Assembly: GCF_902364025.1 (NCBI RefSeq)
Contig: NZ_CABJCG010000027.1
Location: 1-64,000 of the forward strand
Length of the DNA: 64,000 bases
Direction: 5' to 3'
DNA from: Enterocloster lavalensis
GTDB taxonomy: Bacteria > Bacillota > Clostridia > Lachnospirales > Lachnospiraceae
Of the stretch, positions 42,127 to 51,559 are shown piece by piece. How positions within the stretch are numbered: the stretch's first letter is position 1; each line of letters starts with the position of its first letter. The translations under genes were made by a program, and so were the position numbers. The notes under the pieces are model-generated. The model was not told where the DNA came from and did not search any database. It saw only the letters and a list, made by a program, of their open reading frames with translations.

Positions 42127-44381
42127 AACCTGATGGAGCGGTAGGAAGATCCATTCCGAGAATCGATGCGGTGGAGAAGGTGACGGGGGAGGCCATTTTT
42201 ACAACAGACCTGGATTTCCCCGGAATGCTTTACGCCAAGGTTTTGCGAAGCCCTTATCCCCACGCGCGCATTGTATCCATAGATATCTCCCAGGCGGAGA
42301 AGCTGCCCGGAGTGGCCGCGGTGGCTACCTGGGAAAATACCACGGACGTGCGGTATAACGGTTCCTGCAGCGAGGCCAATCCCCCGGCGGTGCCCGTGGA
42401 GGATGAGCAGATCTTTAACCGGGAGCTGCGCTATGTGGGCGACGAGGTGGCGGCGGTAGCGGCCGACAGCGAGGAGACGGCCCTGGCCGCGCTGAAGCTG
42501 ATTCGGGTGGAATACGAGGAGCTCCCGGCGGTTTACGACCCGTTGGAGGCCATGAAGCCAGAGGCGCCCGCGGTCCATCCCTGTTTTCTGGGCAATAACA
42601 TCGCCGGCATGGCAAAGTTCCCCATGGGGGACATTGAACAGGGCTTTGCTGAGAGCGACGTGGTGATCGAAGAGCGCTATAAACTCCCGGTGGTGAAGCA
42701 CTGTCAGCTGGAAACCCAGTCCGCGGTGGCAAGCTTTACGAGATCAGGAAAACTGACCGTCTGGTCCACCACCCAGAGTCCCCATCCCTTAAGGGGGCTT
42801 CTGGCCAGGCTGTTCGGCCTTCCAGCCGGCAGCGTCCGGGTCCTCAATCCGCCTTACATCGGCGGCGCCTTCGGCTCCCATGTGGGCACCAGCGCCAAGG
42901 CGGAGCCCATTGCGGCGGCTCTGGCGATTATGGCGAAAAAGCCCGTGCGTCTCGTCTATGACCGCAAGGAAGATTTTATCGCGTCGCCCACCAGGCATTC
43001 CGGCTATATCACGGTGAAGCTGGGGGCCATGAAGGACGGCACGCTGAAGGCATTATATTTAAATGCGGTTTTGAATACGGGCGCCTACGCCTGCGCGGGC
43101 CCGGATGTGACGGCGGTGCTGGGCGTCACAAACATCAGCATTTACCAGATCCCCAATGTGATGTACGACGGGCTGTGCGTTTACACGAATACCACCACGG
43201 CCGGGGCCATGAGAGGATTCGGCAATCCCCAGGGGAATTTTGCGGTGGAGTCCACTATGGACCTGATGGCGGAAAAGCTGGGCATGGACAGTGTCGCGCT
43301 GCGGCTGAAAAACGTCATGACACCCTACGCGCCCTGGCTTCCGCCCTACCCCTGCGCCACCGTGGGACTGGCGGAGTGCATCGAGCGCGGTGCGAAGCAG
43401 ATCGGATGGGAGCGCCGCCACGGGAAAATGACCGGCGACAAGCCTTACAAGGTCCGCGGCATCGGCATGGCGGCAGGGACGCATCTGAGCAATTCCTGGC
43501 CCTTTGCCGTGGAATTTGACAACGCGTATCTGGCGCTTCAGGAGGACGGCTCCGCCCAGCTGGCAGCTGGCGTGCCGGATATGGGGCAGGGCATCGCCAC
43601 CACGCTGTCCCAGGTGGCCGCCTCGTCTCTGGGCATCGACGTGGAGCAGGTGCACATCGTGTTTGGGGACACCCAGAGCACGCCCTACGATATCGGAAGC
43701 CATGCCAGCAGAACCCTCTATTCCGCAGGCACGGCGGTGAACGCGGCGGGTAAGGATGCCAGGGGAAAACTGTTCGCCTTTTTAGCGGGACAGATGGGCG
43801 TGCCGGAGGAGAGTCTGGACATGGAAAACGGACAGATCACGGTGAACGGGAAGGAGACCATGACCATAAAGGAAGCCGCCCACATGTTGCACCGGAACAA
43901 CCGTCAGATTGTGGGACTGGGCCAGACGGTGCCCTTTAACGCGCCGCCATGGCACGCCCATTTCGCGGAGGTGGAGGTGGACACCAGAACGGGTCAGGTG
44001 ACCGTGCTGCGGGTGGTGGCCGCTCACGATGTGGGCCGTGCCATCAATCCGGACATCGTGGAGGGACAGATCCAGGGCTCCGTGCTTCAGGGCATCGGGT
44101 ACGCCCTGAGCGAGCAGATCGTGTACGACGCCCGCGGAAAACAGGCCCAGGACAGCTTTCACAAGTATTACCTGCCCACGATCATGGAAGTTCCGCAGAT
44201 TGAGACCATTCTGGTGGAGACAAATGAACCCAGCGGGCCCTTTGGGGCCAAGGGTGTGGGCGAGTGCGGCCTGGTACCCACCGCCGCGGCCATTGCCAGC
44301 GCGGTGGAAAATGCCATCGGAGTCCGGTTCCATGAGATTCCGATGACGGAAGAGCGTGTTTTGGAAGCATTGGGACGATGA
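42123..44381 (+). CDS. Molybdenum hydroxylase large subunit (CoxL/XdhA-like), set 2
   Basis: 752 residues. Recognisable segments are VTGEAIFTTDLDFPGMLYAK, YIGGAFGSH, AGAMRGFGNPQ, DMGQGIATTLSQVAASSLGI, and the catalytic glutamate in AKGVGECGLVPTAAAI. It shares the fold and length of the set 1 subunit, but aligned motifs differ (GGAFGSH against GGGFGSK), so the two complexes probably act on different substrates or steps. It closes the operon, with a terminator at 44386-44433. Confidence 0.9.
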   Translation: MKPDGAVGRSIPRIDAVEKVTGEAIFTTDLDFPGMLYAKVLRSPYPHARIVSIDISQAEKLPGVAAVATWENTTDVRYNGSCSEANPPAVPVEDEQIFNRELRYVGDEVAAVAADSEETALAALKLIRVEYEELPAVYDPLEAMKPEAPAVHPCFLGNNIAGMAKFPMGDIEQGFAESDVVIEERYKLPVVKHCQLETQSAVASFTRSGKLTVWSTTQSPHPLRGLLARLFGLPAGSVRVLNPPYIGGAFGSHVGTSAKAEPIAAALAIMAKKPVRLVYDRKEDFIASPTRHSGYITVKLGAMKDGTLKALYLNAVLNTGAYACAGPDVTAVLGVTNISIYQIPNVMYDGLCVYTNTTTAGAMRGFGNPQGNFAVESTMDLMAEKLGMDSVALRLKNVMTPYAPWLPPYPCATVGLAECIERGAKQIGWERRHGKMTGDKPYKVRGIGMAAGTHLSNSWPFAVEFDNAYLALQEDGSAQLAAGVPDMGQGIATTLSQVAASSLGIDVEQVHIVFGDTQSTPYDIGSHASRTLYSAGTAVNAAGKDARGKLFAFLAGQMGVPEESLDMENGQITVNGKETMTIKEAAHMLHRNNRQIVGLGQTVPFNAPPWHAHFAEVEVDTRTGQVTVLRVVAAHDVGRAINPDIVEGQIQGSVLQGIGYALSEQIVYDARGKQAQDSFHKYYLPTIMEVPQIETILVETNEPSGPFGAKGVGECGLVPTAAAIASAVENAIGVRFHEIPMTEERVLEALGR

Positions 44382-44385
44382 CGGC

Positions 44386-44433
44386 ACAGCCGTCCGGCAC
44401 CATTAAAAATGGAGGCCGGGCGGTTGTTTTTTT
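44386..44433 (+). terminator. Rho-independent terminator of the second hydroxylase operon
   Basis: ACAGCCGTCCGGC (44386-44398) pairs, with G-T wobbles, with GCCGGGCGGTTGT (about 44415-44427). The T run follows directly, to 44433. Confidence 0.8.
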
Positions 44434-44515
44434 GCTGCGGGATTGTACGAAAGAATCGGATATGGTAGTATGGTAGACAGAAAGCCGGTTCACGATTTCC
44501 GGCGGAGGAGACCAT

Positions 44516-45430
44516 ATGCAGATACAGCAACTCGTATATTTTATGAAAATCGCGGAACTGGGGAGCATGAACAAAGCGGCTGCGGAGCTGCTTATGACCC
44601 AGCCCAACTTAAGCCGGGCCATGATGAATCTGGAGGATGAGCTGCACATCAGGATTTTCACGCGCAACAACAAGGGCGTTGTCCTGACAGAGGACGGAAA
44701 ACAGCTTTACCAGTACGCCAGGACCATTTTGAATCAGATGGAGCTGATCGAGGGTATCGCCTCCCGGGAGGCCACGCCCATTCTATCCATCGCCTCCTAC
44801 CCCATGGTGTCGGTTTCCCGGCTGGTCAGCCGGGTATACAACCTCCACAAGGGGGAGAACATCAAAATCCAGCTGCTGGAGCGCAGGCTGCAGCAGGTTA
44901 TCGAGACGGTGGAACGCGGGGAGGCGGAGCTGGGGGTCCTGCTCTACAACAGCGTCCAGGGCAAGGAAGTGAAGCATATGCTTCAATATAAAAACATGGA
45001 ATACAATTTTCTCGGGACGGACACCTGGTACGCCAACGTAGGGCCTTACAGCCCTCTTTACGACCGGAAGGAGGTGTCGGCGGAGGAACTGCTGCATTAT
45101 CCGGTGGTGCGGATGCCGGACGACTATTTCTCCAATCTGACGTTTTATCTGGCGGTGGGCGGCGTTTTGCTGACCGAATTCAAGAAAGTGGTGTACATGA
45201 GCGACAACGCGGCGGCCGTCAACATGCTGAAATACACGGACGTATTCCGTTTTGGCTCCAGGATCAACAGCGGGGAGTTCGCGCTCCACGGCATCCGGAC
45301 CATTCCCATTAAGGACTGCGGGGTGGAAATCAGCGTTGCCTGGATCCGCAGGAAAAAGGAGATACTGAGCCCGGTTGCCCGGGAATTCACGCAGATACTG
45401 GAGGCGTGGGTGGGGGAGGTGCTGGGATGA
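44516..45430 (+). CDS. LysR-family transcriptional regulator
   Basis: 304 residues. The N-terminal winged helix is MQIQQLVYFMKIAELGSMNK then AAAELLMTQPNLSRAMMNLE, followed by a LysR effector domain. It follows the second hydroxylase operon on the same strand rather than divergently, and is followed 33 bp later by another LysR gene. Its targets may be the hydroxylase operon upstream or the DUF3100/amidohydrolase genes downstream. Effector unknown. Confidence 0.9.
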   Translation: MQIQQLVYFMKIAELGSMNKAAAELLMTQPNLSRAMMNLEDELHIRIFTRNNKGVVLTEDGKQLYQYARTILNQMELIEGIASREATPILSIASYPMVSVSRLVSRVYNLHKGENIKIQLLERRLQQVIETVERGEAELGVLLYNSVQGKEVKHMLQYKNMEYNFLGTDTWYANVGPYSPLYDRKEVSAEELLHYPVVRMPDDYFSNLTFYLAVGGVLLTEFKKVVYMSDNAAAVNMLKYTDVFRFGSRINSGEFALHGIRTIPIKDCGVEISVAWIRRKKEILSPVAREFTQILEAWVGEVLG

Positions 45431-45463
45431 GGGAAATGGGGATAATTTTGGCGGAGGGTACAT

Positions 45464-46375
45464 ATGACCATACAGCAGATGAAATATTTTATTGCAGTTG
45501 CAGATTCCGGCTCCATCAGCGAGGCGGCAAAACGGCTGTACGCGGCTCAATCCAGCGTGTCCAGCGCGATCAAGGAGATTGAGTTCTATTACGGCATCAC
45601 CGCTTTTTCGCGGGAATCCAAAGGTGCATGCCTGACAAAGGAAGGGGAGGAGCTGCTCATTGAATTCAAAGGGATTTTAACCCGACTGGAGTTTCTGGAT
45701 GAAAAGTACCTGGGCAAACACCGCAGCTACCAGGGATTTTCCGTGTCCGCCCAACACCATATCTGCGGCATGGATTCTTTCATATCCGCTATCAACAGCG
45801 TTGAGGGAGAGACCTATGAATTTGGCTTTTACGAGTGTAAGACCCTGGAAATTCTGGAGCGGGTCGACCGGGGAATGGACGATCTGGGCATCATTTTCTT
45901 CTCGGGCCAGCGCAGGGAACAGATGATGCAGGAGTTCCGCAACCGCCATCTGACCTACCACCACCTTTCGTACAAGAAGGCCCACATCTATCTGTCCCAG
46001 ACCCATCCCCTGGCAAAATACCAGGAGATTCCCATGGAAGAGCTGGAGCAGTATCCCTATGTGGCGTACGACAGGACGTCGGAAGCGAATCTGGCCTATA
46101 CGGACCGGGCGCCATTTCTGCGTTTGAAGAAAATTATCTATGTGTCGGACCGGGCCTCCACCTACTCCCTGCTCAGATGGTGCAACGGTTTTGTGGTGGG
46201 CAGCGGTTACCACTCATCGGACCGGTATTACAGCGATATTGTATGCCGCCCGCTTCAGAATGGGATCGATCTGGACGTGGGCTGGGTGGCGAAGAACAAG
46301 CGCATTCTGCCGGAGATAGCTGGCCGGTTCATCAATCTGATGGCCAGCCGTGAGCTGGGGCGGGAGGAGCAATAA
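45464..46375 (+). CDS. LysR-family transcriptional regulator (second of a pair)
   Basis: 303 residues. The helix-turn-helix is MTIQQMKYFIAVADSGSISE then AAKRLYAAQSSVSSAIKEIE; the effector domain is typical in length. Two consecutive LysR genes on one strand are uncommon; their sequences are similar in layout but well diverged, so they are not a recent duplication. A palindromic terminator follows at 46381-46407, separating it from the membrane-protein pair. Confidence 0.9.
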   Translation: MTIQQMKYFIAVADSGSISEAAKRLYAAQSSVSSAIKEIEFYYGITAFSRESKGACLTKEGEELLIEFKGILTRLEFLDEKYLGKHRSYQGFSVSAQHHICGMDSFISAINSVEGETYEFGFYECKTLEILERVDRGMDDLGIIFFSGQRREQMMQEFRNRHLTYHHLSYKKAHIYLSQTHPLAKYQEIPMEELEQYPYVAYDRTSEANLAYTDRAPFLRLKKIIYVSDRASTYSLLRWCNGFVVGSGYHSSDRYYSDIVCRPLQNGIDLDVGWVAKNKRILPEIAGRFINLMASRELGREEQ

Positions 46376-46380
46376 TCGGA

Positions 46381-46407
46381 AAAAGCGATGGATATCCATC
46401 GCTTTTT
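46381..46407. terminator. Perfect 26-bp palindrome terminator
   Basis: AAAAGCGATGGATATCCATCGCTTTT is self-complementary throughout and ends in six T residues. The symmetry gives a terminator for either strand, although only the plus strand has genes here. A promoter candidate follows (TTGTTC at 46426-46431, TAAAAT at 46450-46455, 18-bp spacer). Confidence 0.75.
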
Positions 46408-46475
46408 TGCTTGTTCCCGAAGACTTTGTTCTATGTTATCTTAGAGACATAAAATATTTGAGAAGGAGAAGTGGT

Positions 46476-47291
46476 ATGGGAAAGCTAAAAACAGTTGTTG
46501 TAAAGTACTGGAAGGTTTATGCGGCCGCGCTGGTCATTGCGGTTATCTGCGATTTGATCGGGACGGTCAAACTGAACATCGGGATCGGAACGCTGACCAT
46601 ATTCCCCATGGTGTTTGCAACGATAATCGGGGGAATATTGGGGCCGGACGCGTTTAAACTCTTTAAAGTTCCGGAATCCAGGCTGGGGGGCAGCCTGGTG
46701 CTGGTGGTGCTCGCGCCGTTTATGGCCAAAATGGGGGTTTCGGCCGGCGCCAATCTGTCAAAACTTGTCTCCGTGGGACCGGCGCTGATTTTACAGGAAT
46801 TCGGGAATCTGGGAACCATTCTGTTCTCGCTCCCCATCGCACTTTTTCTGGGGCTTAAGAAGGAGGCCATCGGGGCCTGCTATTCAGTCAACCGGGATTC
46901 CAACCTGGGGCTGACGACGGATATCTATGGACCGGACGCCCCGGAGACAAGAGGGACCTTTGCCGTGTACATTGTAGGTTGCGTGATTGGTACGGTGTTC
47001 CTCAGCATTCTTGCCAGCGTGGTGGCGTCGTTTGACATTCTCCATCCTCTGGCGCTTGGCATGGCAAGCGGGATTGGAGCGGGTTCCATGATGACGGCTG
47101 CAGCGGGCACGCTGGGGGAAATTTATCCCCAGTACGCGGAGGATATCCTGGTTATGGACGGCGCCAGCGATATGCTGACCGGCATTACCGGCATCTATAT
47201 GGGAACCTTTGTGGGGCTGCCGCTGACGCGCAAACTGTACGCAATACTGGAGCCGAGAATCGGCCGCATTATAAATAAGGAGGCAAACTGA
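46476..47291 (+). CDS. DUF3100 integral membrane protein, probable transporter subunit
   Basis: 271 residues, eight or so hydrophobic segments, with the glycine-rich FPMVFATIIGGILGPDAFKL and the late LGMASGIGAGSMMTAAAGTL that mark DUF3100 proteins. ATG 46476 follows AAGGAG; the longer open frame upstream overlaps the terminator and is rejected. Its stop shares one base with the start of the next membrane protein, so they are a coupled pair. The family is uncharacterised; position next to an amidohydrolase suggests uptake of that enzyme's substrate. Confidence 0.8.
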   Translation: MGKLKTVVVKYWKVYAAALVIAVICDLIGTVKLNIGIGTLTIFPMVFATIIGGILGPDAFKLFKVPESRLGGSLVLVVLAPFMAKMGVSAGANLSKLVSVGPALILQEFGNLGTILFSLPIALFLGLKKEAIGACYSVNRDSNLGLTTDIYGPDAPETRGTFAVYIVGCVIGTVFLSILASVVASFDILHPLALGMASGIGAGSMMTAAAGTLGEIYPQYAEDILVMDGASDMLTGITGIYMGTFVGLPLTRKLYAILEPRIGRIINKEAN

Positions 47292-47752
47292 TGGTCAGAA
47301 AATATTTTATTCAACAGGTGGGACTGCTTTTGATGGTGGCAGTGATTATCATGATCACCAATATAATTGGCTACGGCATGCCTCTGGCGGACACAATCAA
47401 GGGGGTGCTTGTACTCTGCGCCATCGCTCTTTTCGGACTGACGGTCAGCAAGTTTATGAGCCGGTACGTCAAGCTTCCGTCCATGATGTACGTGTCCCTG
47501 ACGGGCCTGCTGCTGGCCTCGCCCATTTCCCCGGTAAAGGACATTATCATCGGCGTGACGTCCCAGGTGGCGTTTTTAGCCCCAACCACGGCCATGGGAG
47601 CGTTCGCCGGAATCTCCCTGGGCAAGGATTTAAAGGATTTTGCGAAAATGGGTTGGAAATTGATCATAATCACGTTGTTTGTCATTGCCGGAACCTTCGT
47701 TTTCTCGGCAATCGTAGCGGACGCCGTGCTGCGCTTTACAGGCGCCATTTGA
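47291..47752 (+). CDS. Small membrane partner of the DUF3100 protein
   Basis: 153 residues, four or five membrane segments (FIQQVGLLLMVAVIIMITNI; VLCAIALFGLTVSKFM; LAPTTAMGAFAGISLG). It overlaps the DUF3100 gene by one base (TGATG) and is followed 18 bp later by the amidohydrolase gene. Two-gene membrane systems of this size often form a carrier. Function is inferred only from this arrangement. Confidence 0.75.
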   Translation: MVRKYFIQQVGLLLMVAVIIMITNIIGYGMPLADTIKGVLVLCAIALFGLTVSKFMSRYVKLPSMMYVSLTGLLLASPISPVKDIIIGVTSQVAFLAPTTAMGAFAGISLGKDLKDFAKMGWKLIIITLFVIAGTFVFSAIVADAVLRFTGAI

Positions 47753-47770
47753 TGTGAGGGAGGAAGAAAC

Positions 47771-49105
47771 ATGAAAAACTGCGATATTTTAATCAAGGGC
47801 TGTGAAATCCTGGGGCCCGGAATGAGCGTGACCGGGCCGTGCTCAGTGGCGATCCATAAGTCTCTCATCGAGAAGATCGGGCCTTCGGACCAGGTGGAGA
47901 AGGAGTATCTGGGCGGCACGGTGGTGGATGGCAGAGGAAAGCTGCTCATGCCGGGAATGGTGGACGGACATACCCATACCTGCCAGCAGCTTCTAAGAGG
48001 CCGCGTGTCGGACGAATATCCCATGATATGGACAAGGTTTTTGGTGCCGTTTGAGAGCAATCTGAAACCGGAGGATACCAGGATCAGCGGGCAGCTGGCC
48101 TGCCTGGAAATGATCAAGAGCGGGACCACAGCGTTTGCAGATTCCGGCGGCGTTCACATGGATCAGGTGGCGGAGGCGGTGATCGAGTCCGGAATGCGGG
48201 CGGCAATCGCCAAATCCACCATGGATATGGGAGATATTGTCAGCGGGGCGATGAAGGAAACGGCTCAGGAAGCGGTGGAGCGTACCAGGGATTTGTACCG
48301 CAGCTACCACGGAGCCGGGGACGGAAGGGTGAGCATATGGTTTGCGATCCGGCAGGTCATGACCTGTTCCCGGGAATTGATCGCCATGGTCAGGGACGCG
48401 GCCGCCGAACTCCATACGGGGATTCACGCCCACCTGTGCGAGCACAGGGACGAGGTGATTTTCTGCCTGAAGAATTATCAGAAGCGCCCGGCCCAGTTTC
48501 TGGATGAAATGGGGGTGCTGGGGCCAAACCTGCTCACCGCCCACAATGTTATGCTGTCGGATGAGGATATCCGGTGTATGGCAGAACGCGGGGTAAAGGT
48601 GATACACTGCCCCCGTGCGAACCTGGCGTACCATGGATTTCCCAAAACGCCGCAGATTTTGAGAGAGGGTTTGAACGTGGGCCTGGGCAGCGACGGAGCG
48701 GCCCCTTCGAATCTGGACCTGTTCGATGAGATCAAGGTGCTGCGCTATGCGATGCTGGCATACTGGGGGCTTCCCTACTTCAACCCGGTTGTCATGACCT
48801 GCCCCACGCTCCTTAAGATGGCTTCCCAGGGCGGTGCCAACGCTTTGGGCCTTGGTTCAAGCATCGGAAGCGTGGAGGAAGGCAAAAAGGCGGACGTGAT
48901 ACTGTTAAAGACCGAACAGCCCCATATCCGGCCGACACAGAATCTGGTAAACAGCCTTGTGGATGCGGCCTGCGGGCACGATGTGACGGATTCCATCATT
49001 GACGGCAAATTGGTGATGAAGGACAGAATCGTCCTGACGCTGGACGAGGAAAAGATCCGGTATGAGGCAGCGGCTCACATGGAGCAGATTATGAGACGGG
49101 TCTGA
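47771..49105 (+). CDS. Amidohydrolase/deaminase (SsnA/AtzA-like)
   Basis: 444 residues with the metal site of the family: MPGMVDGHTHTCQQLLRG (HxH), HAHLCEHRDE, a later TAHNVML and LGSDGAAPSNLD. The lysine-free mononuclear site is that of cytosine/guanine deaminases, chlorohydrolases and SsnA. It hydrolyses an N-heterocyclic amine or related amide in the cytoplasm. SsnA-like enzymes occur in anaerobic purine-degradation clusters together with molybdenum hydroxylases, PucR and M20 enzymes, all of which are near. It is the third gene in the DUF3100 operon. Confidence 0.88.
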   Translation: MKNCDILIKGCEILGPGMSVTGPCSVAIHKSLIEKIGPSDQVEKEYLGGTVVDGRGKLLMPGMVDGHTHTCQQLLRGRVSDEYPMIWTRFLVPFESNLKPEDTRISGQLACLEMIKSGTTAFADSGGVHMDQVAEAVIESGMRAAIAKSTMDMGDIVSGAMKETAQEAVERTRDLYRSYHGAGDGRVSIWFAIRQVMTCSRELIAMVRDAAAELHTGIHAHLCEHRDEVIFCLKNYQKRPAQFLDEMGVLGPNLLTAHNVMLSDEDIRCMAERGVKVIHCPRANLAYHGFPKTPQILREGLNVGLGSDGAAPSNLDLFDEIKVLRYAMLAYWGLPYFNPVVMTCPTLLKMASQGGANALGLGSSIGSVEEGKKADVILLKTEQPHIRPTQNLVNSLVDAACGHDVTDSIIDGKLVMKDRIVLTLDEEKIRYEAAAHMEQIMRRV

Positions 49106-49116
49106 CGGCGCAGGAA

Positions 49117-50010
49117 ATGGAAGCGAGACGAAATAAGATACATGGGGAACCGCATCATCTGTTCTGGTCCATCTGCGGGGTAGTGTTTTTTGCCACAGCT
49201 TATCGTTGGTTCCTGGTTCCGGCCGGCCTGTACGGGGGTGGGTTTACCGGAATCGCCCAGCTGATCAAGCTGTTTTTGCAGGAGATTGTGGGAATCGGGA
49301 TACCGGAGGAGATGGATTTGACAGGGGTGATTTTCTGGTGCATTAACCTTCCTCTGTTTGCCCTGGGCTATAAGTGCCTTGGCGGAAAATTCCTGTACCG
49401 GACCATCCTGGCGGTGTTTATCCAATCCCTGCTTCTGACCTTTATACCGGCTCCGTCCAGCCCGCTTTTAGACGATCTGCTCTTAAACTGCATGATTGGC
49501 GGCGCCCTGTCCGGGCTTGGGGTGGGAATGACCCTGCGGGCGGGCGGTTCCGGCGGCGGGCTCGATATCCTGGGCATGTACTGCGCCAAGAAGCTGCCCG
49601 ATTTCAGCGTGGGGAAAATTAACGTGTTGACCAACGCGTTGATCTATCTGGCCGCAGCCATACGCTACGACTTTGAAATAGCGGCATACTCCATGGTATT
49701 TGCGGTGGCGGCGGGGGTTGTGACGGACTGCACCCACGACCAGAATATTAAAATAGCGGCATTCATTGTGACGGAAAATAAAATGCTGGGGGATCGCATC
49801 AGCAAGGCCGTGTGCAGGGGCGTCACCAGCTGGGAGGGCTGGGGGGAGCACAGCCGCCAGGGAAAGACCGTTCACATGGTTGTGGTCAGCAAATATGAGC
49901 TTCAGGGAATAAAGCGGCTGATCAAACAAGAGGATCCCCAGGCATTTGTCATGATCCTTTTGCCAGAGACAACCATGGGGAATTTTGAGAAACGGCTGGA
50001 AGTTTTATAA
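49117..50010 (+). CDS. YitT family membrane protein with DUF2179 domain
   Basis: 297 residues. Five to six membrane segments in the first 210 residues include the signature LVPAGLYGGGFTGIAQLIKL and LRAGGSGGGLDILGM. The C-terminal 80 residues are a cytoplasmic DUF2179 domain (GVTSWEGWGEHSRQGKTVHM). The family is widespread in Firmicutes with no settled function; transport is likely. It lies 11 bp after the amidohydrolase and ends with a strong terminator, so it belongs to the same transcript. Confidence 0.9.
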   Translation: MEARRNKIHGEPHHLFWSICGVVFFATAYRWFLVPAGLYGGGFTGIAQLIKLFLQEIVGIGIPEEMDLTGVIFWCINLPLFALGYKCLGGKFLYRTILAVFIQSLLLTFIPAPSSPLLDDLLLNCMIGGALSGLGVGMTLRAGGSGGGLDILGMYCAKKLPDFSVGKINVLTNALIYLAAAIRYDFEIAAYSMVFAVAAGVVTDCTHDQNIKIAAFIVTENKMLGDRISKAVCRGVTSWEGWGEHSRQGKTVHMVVVSKYELQGIKRLIKQEDPQAFVMILLPETTMGNFEKRLEVL

Positions 50011-50041
50011 TTGCTGCGAAGCAGCCGGGGGGAATATCGTT

Positions 50042-50072
50042 TCAGGGCATCCGAGAGATGCCCTGATTTTTT
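50042..50072 (+). terminator. Rho-independent terminator after the YitT gene
   Basis: TCAGGGCATC-CGAGA-GATGCCCTGA is a perfect 10-bp stem followed by six T residues. In the rest of the gap to 50253, GCTATAATTG (TATAAT at 50153-50158) is a likely -10 for the next gene. Confidence 0.9.
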
Positions 50073-50253
50073 GCCGTTTCCCACTGGCTATGCTTTTTAA
50101 TTATAGCTGAGAGATAAGAAACTGAGATTATGCAGATATCCGTTCCTGCGCTATAATTGATTACAGAGACCATAAAATGTGTGCAACAAAAAGAAGATAA
50201 AGAGCGGCGGCTATGGGCTGGGCTTAAGAAACAGTTAATTAAGGAAAGATCGC

Positions 50254-51438
50254 ATGAAAAAGGAAGGGAGAGACGGTATGCAGCAGGTTTATGAAGCGGT
50301 GAGGAAACATGTGAGTGAACGCAGGGGAGAGATGATCTCGCTTTTGGAAAAGATTGTAAATATTGACAGCGGCACTACCAACATCGCCGGTGTGGAGGCG
50401 GTTTGCGGGATATTGAAACAGGAAATGGAAGCCATTGGCATGGACGTCAGGGTGATTCCCTCGGAGGGCGCGGGCCCGGTGCTGGTGGGGGAGTGGTGCT
50501 GCGGCGGCACGAAACGGCCGCTTCTGTTCCTGGGCCACATGGACACGGTTTTTGAGGACGGGGAGGCGGAGCGTTATCCGTTCAGAATCGACGAAAACGG
50601 GCTGATCCACGGCCCCGGCGTGCTGGATATGAAGGGAGGGCTGGTAGTCGCGCTGTCCGCCATCCGGGCGCTGCGGGATATCGGATCCACGGACCGGCCG
50701 GTCAAATGCATATTTGTGGGGGACGAGGAAAAACTCCACATGTTTTCCAGGACAAAGCAGATCATGATCTCGGAGCTTTCCGGGGCGGAGGCCGCGTTTA
50801 ATTTTGAGGTTGGCTACCGGCACGACGGGCTGGTGGTTGGACGGAAGGGTGGCGGAATTGTGGACGTCACGGTGCACGGGGTACCGGCCCATTCCGGGCT
50901 GGCTCCGGAAAAAGGGAGAAGCGCGGTGGCGGAGATGTGTTATAAGGTCCTTGAACTGGAGGCCAGCCGGGATATTGAGCGGGGGAAATTAATCAACTGC
51001 GGCATGGTCAGCGGAGGAATCGGAGAGAACACGGTTCCGGGCGAGGCCAAAATCAGCATCGGCATCCGTTTTCCTTCCCTGGCGATCCGGGACGAGATTT
51101 TGGCGGATATCCGGTCGGCCACGGAGCGCGTCCATATTGAGGGAACAAAGGCGGAGATGAACGTGCGCATGATGATGGAGAGCATGGACACCACCGATGG
51201 AGTGATGGAGCTGTTTGAACATATTCGGAAGGTGGCCGGGGAATGCGGCTACGGCGAAGTCCATCCGGTTACGGTGGGCGGCGTGTCGGATTCCGGCGCG
51301 GTGGTGTCAAGCGGCGTCCCGGCTGTGTGCGGCATGGGCCTCAAAGGGGAGGGCTGCCACACCAAAGACGAGTACGCCCTGGCGGACAGCCTGGTTGACC
51401 GGGCGGTGCTTGCCGCGTGCGCGGCTTACGCGTTATAG
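50254..51438 (+). CDS. M20 family metallopeptidase/deacylase
   Basis: 394 residues with the di-metal site of M20 enzymes: LFLGHMDTVF, VLDMKGG, GDEEK and a final GLKGEGCHTKDEY. Members include carboxypeptidase G2, ArgE, DapE and YgeY-like enzymes of purine clusters. The second metal-binding carboxylate lies near NFEVGYR. Two starts are possible: ATG 50254 (AAGGA upstream) or ATG 50278 (GGAAGGGAG upstream); the longer form is given. It is transcribed after its own promoter, 121 bp before the tryptophanase-family gene. Substrate open. Confidence 0.88.
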   Translation: MKKEGRDGMQQVYEAVRKHVSERRGEMISLLEKIVNIDSGTTNIAGVEAVCGILKQEMEAIGMDVRVIPSEGAGPVLVGEWCCGGTKRPLLFLGHMDTVFEDGEAERYPFRIDENGLIHGPGVLDMKGGLVVALSAIRALRDIGSTDRPVKCIFVGDEEKLHMFSRTKQIMISELSGAEAAFNFEVGYRHDGLVVGRKGGGIVDVTVHGVPAHSGLAPEKGRSAVAEMCYKVLELEASRDIERGKLINCGMVSGGIGENTVPGEAKISIGIRFPSLAIRDEILADIRSATERVHIEGTKAEMNVRMMMESMDTTDGVMELFEHIRKVAGECGYGEVHPVTVGGVSDSGAVVSSGVPAVCGMGLKGEGCHTKDEYALADSLVDRAVLAACAAYAL

Positions 51439-51559
51439 AGGAACTACATCAAGTGGGATCGGGTATCCCGGGTTAAAACACGATACTGACCGCCAGTCAT
51501 TGCGACGACCGGAGTAAATACTAAGACGGCGAAAAGCCAGAAAGCGGAGGTATAAGTCT

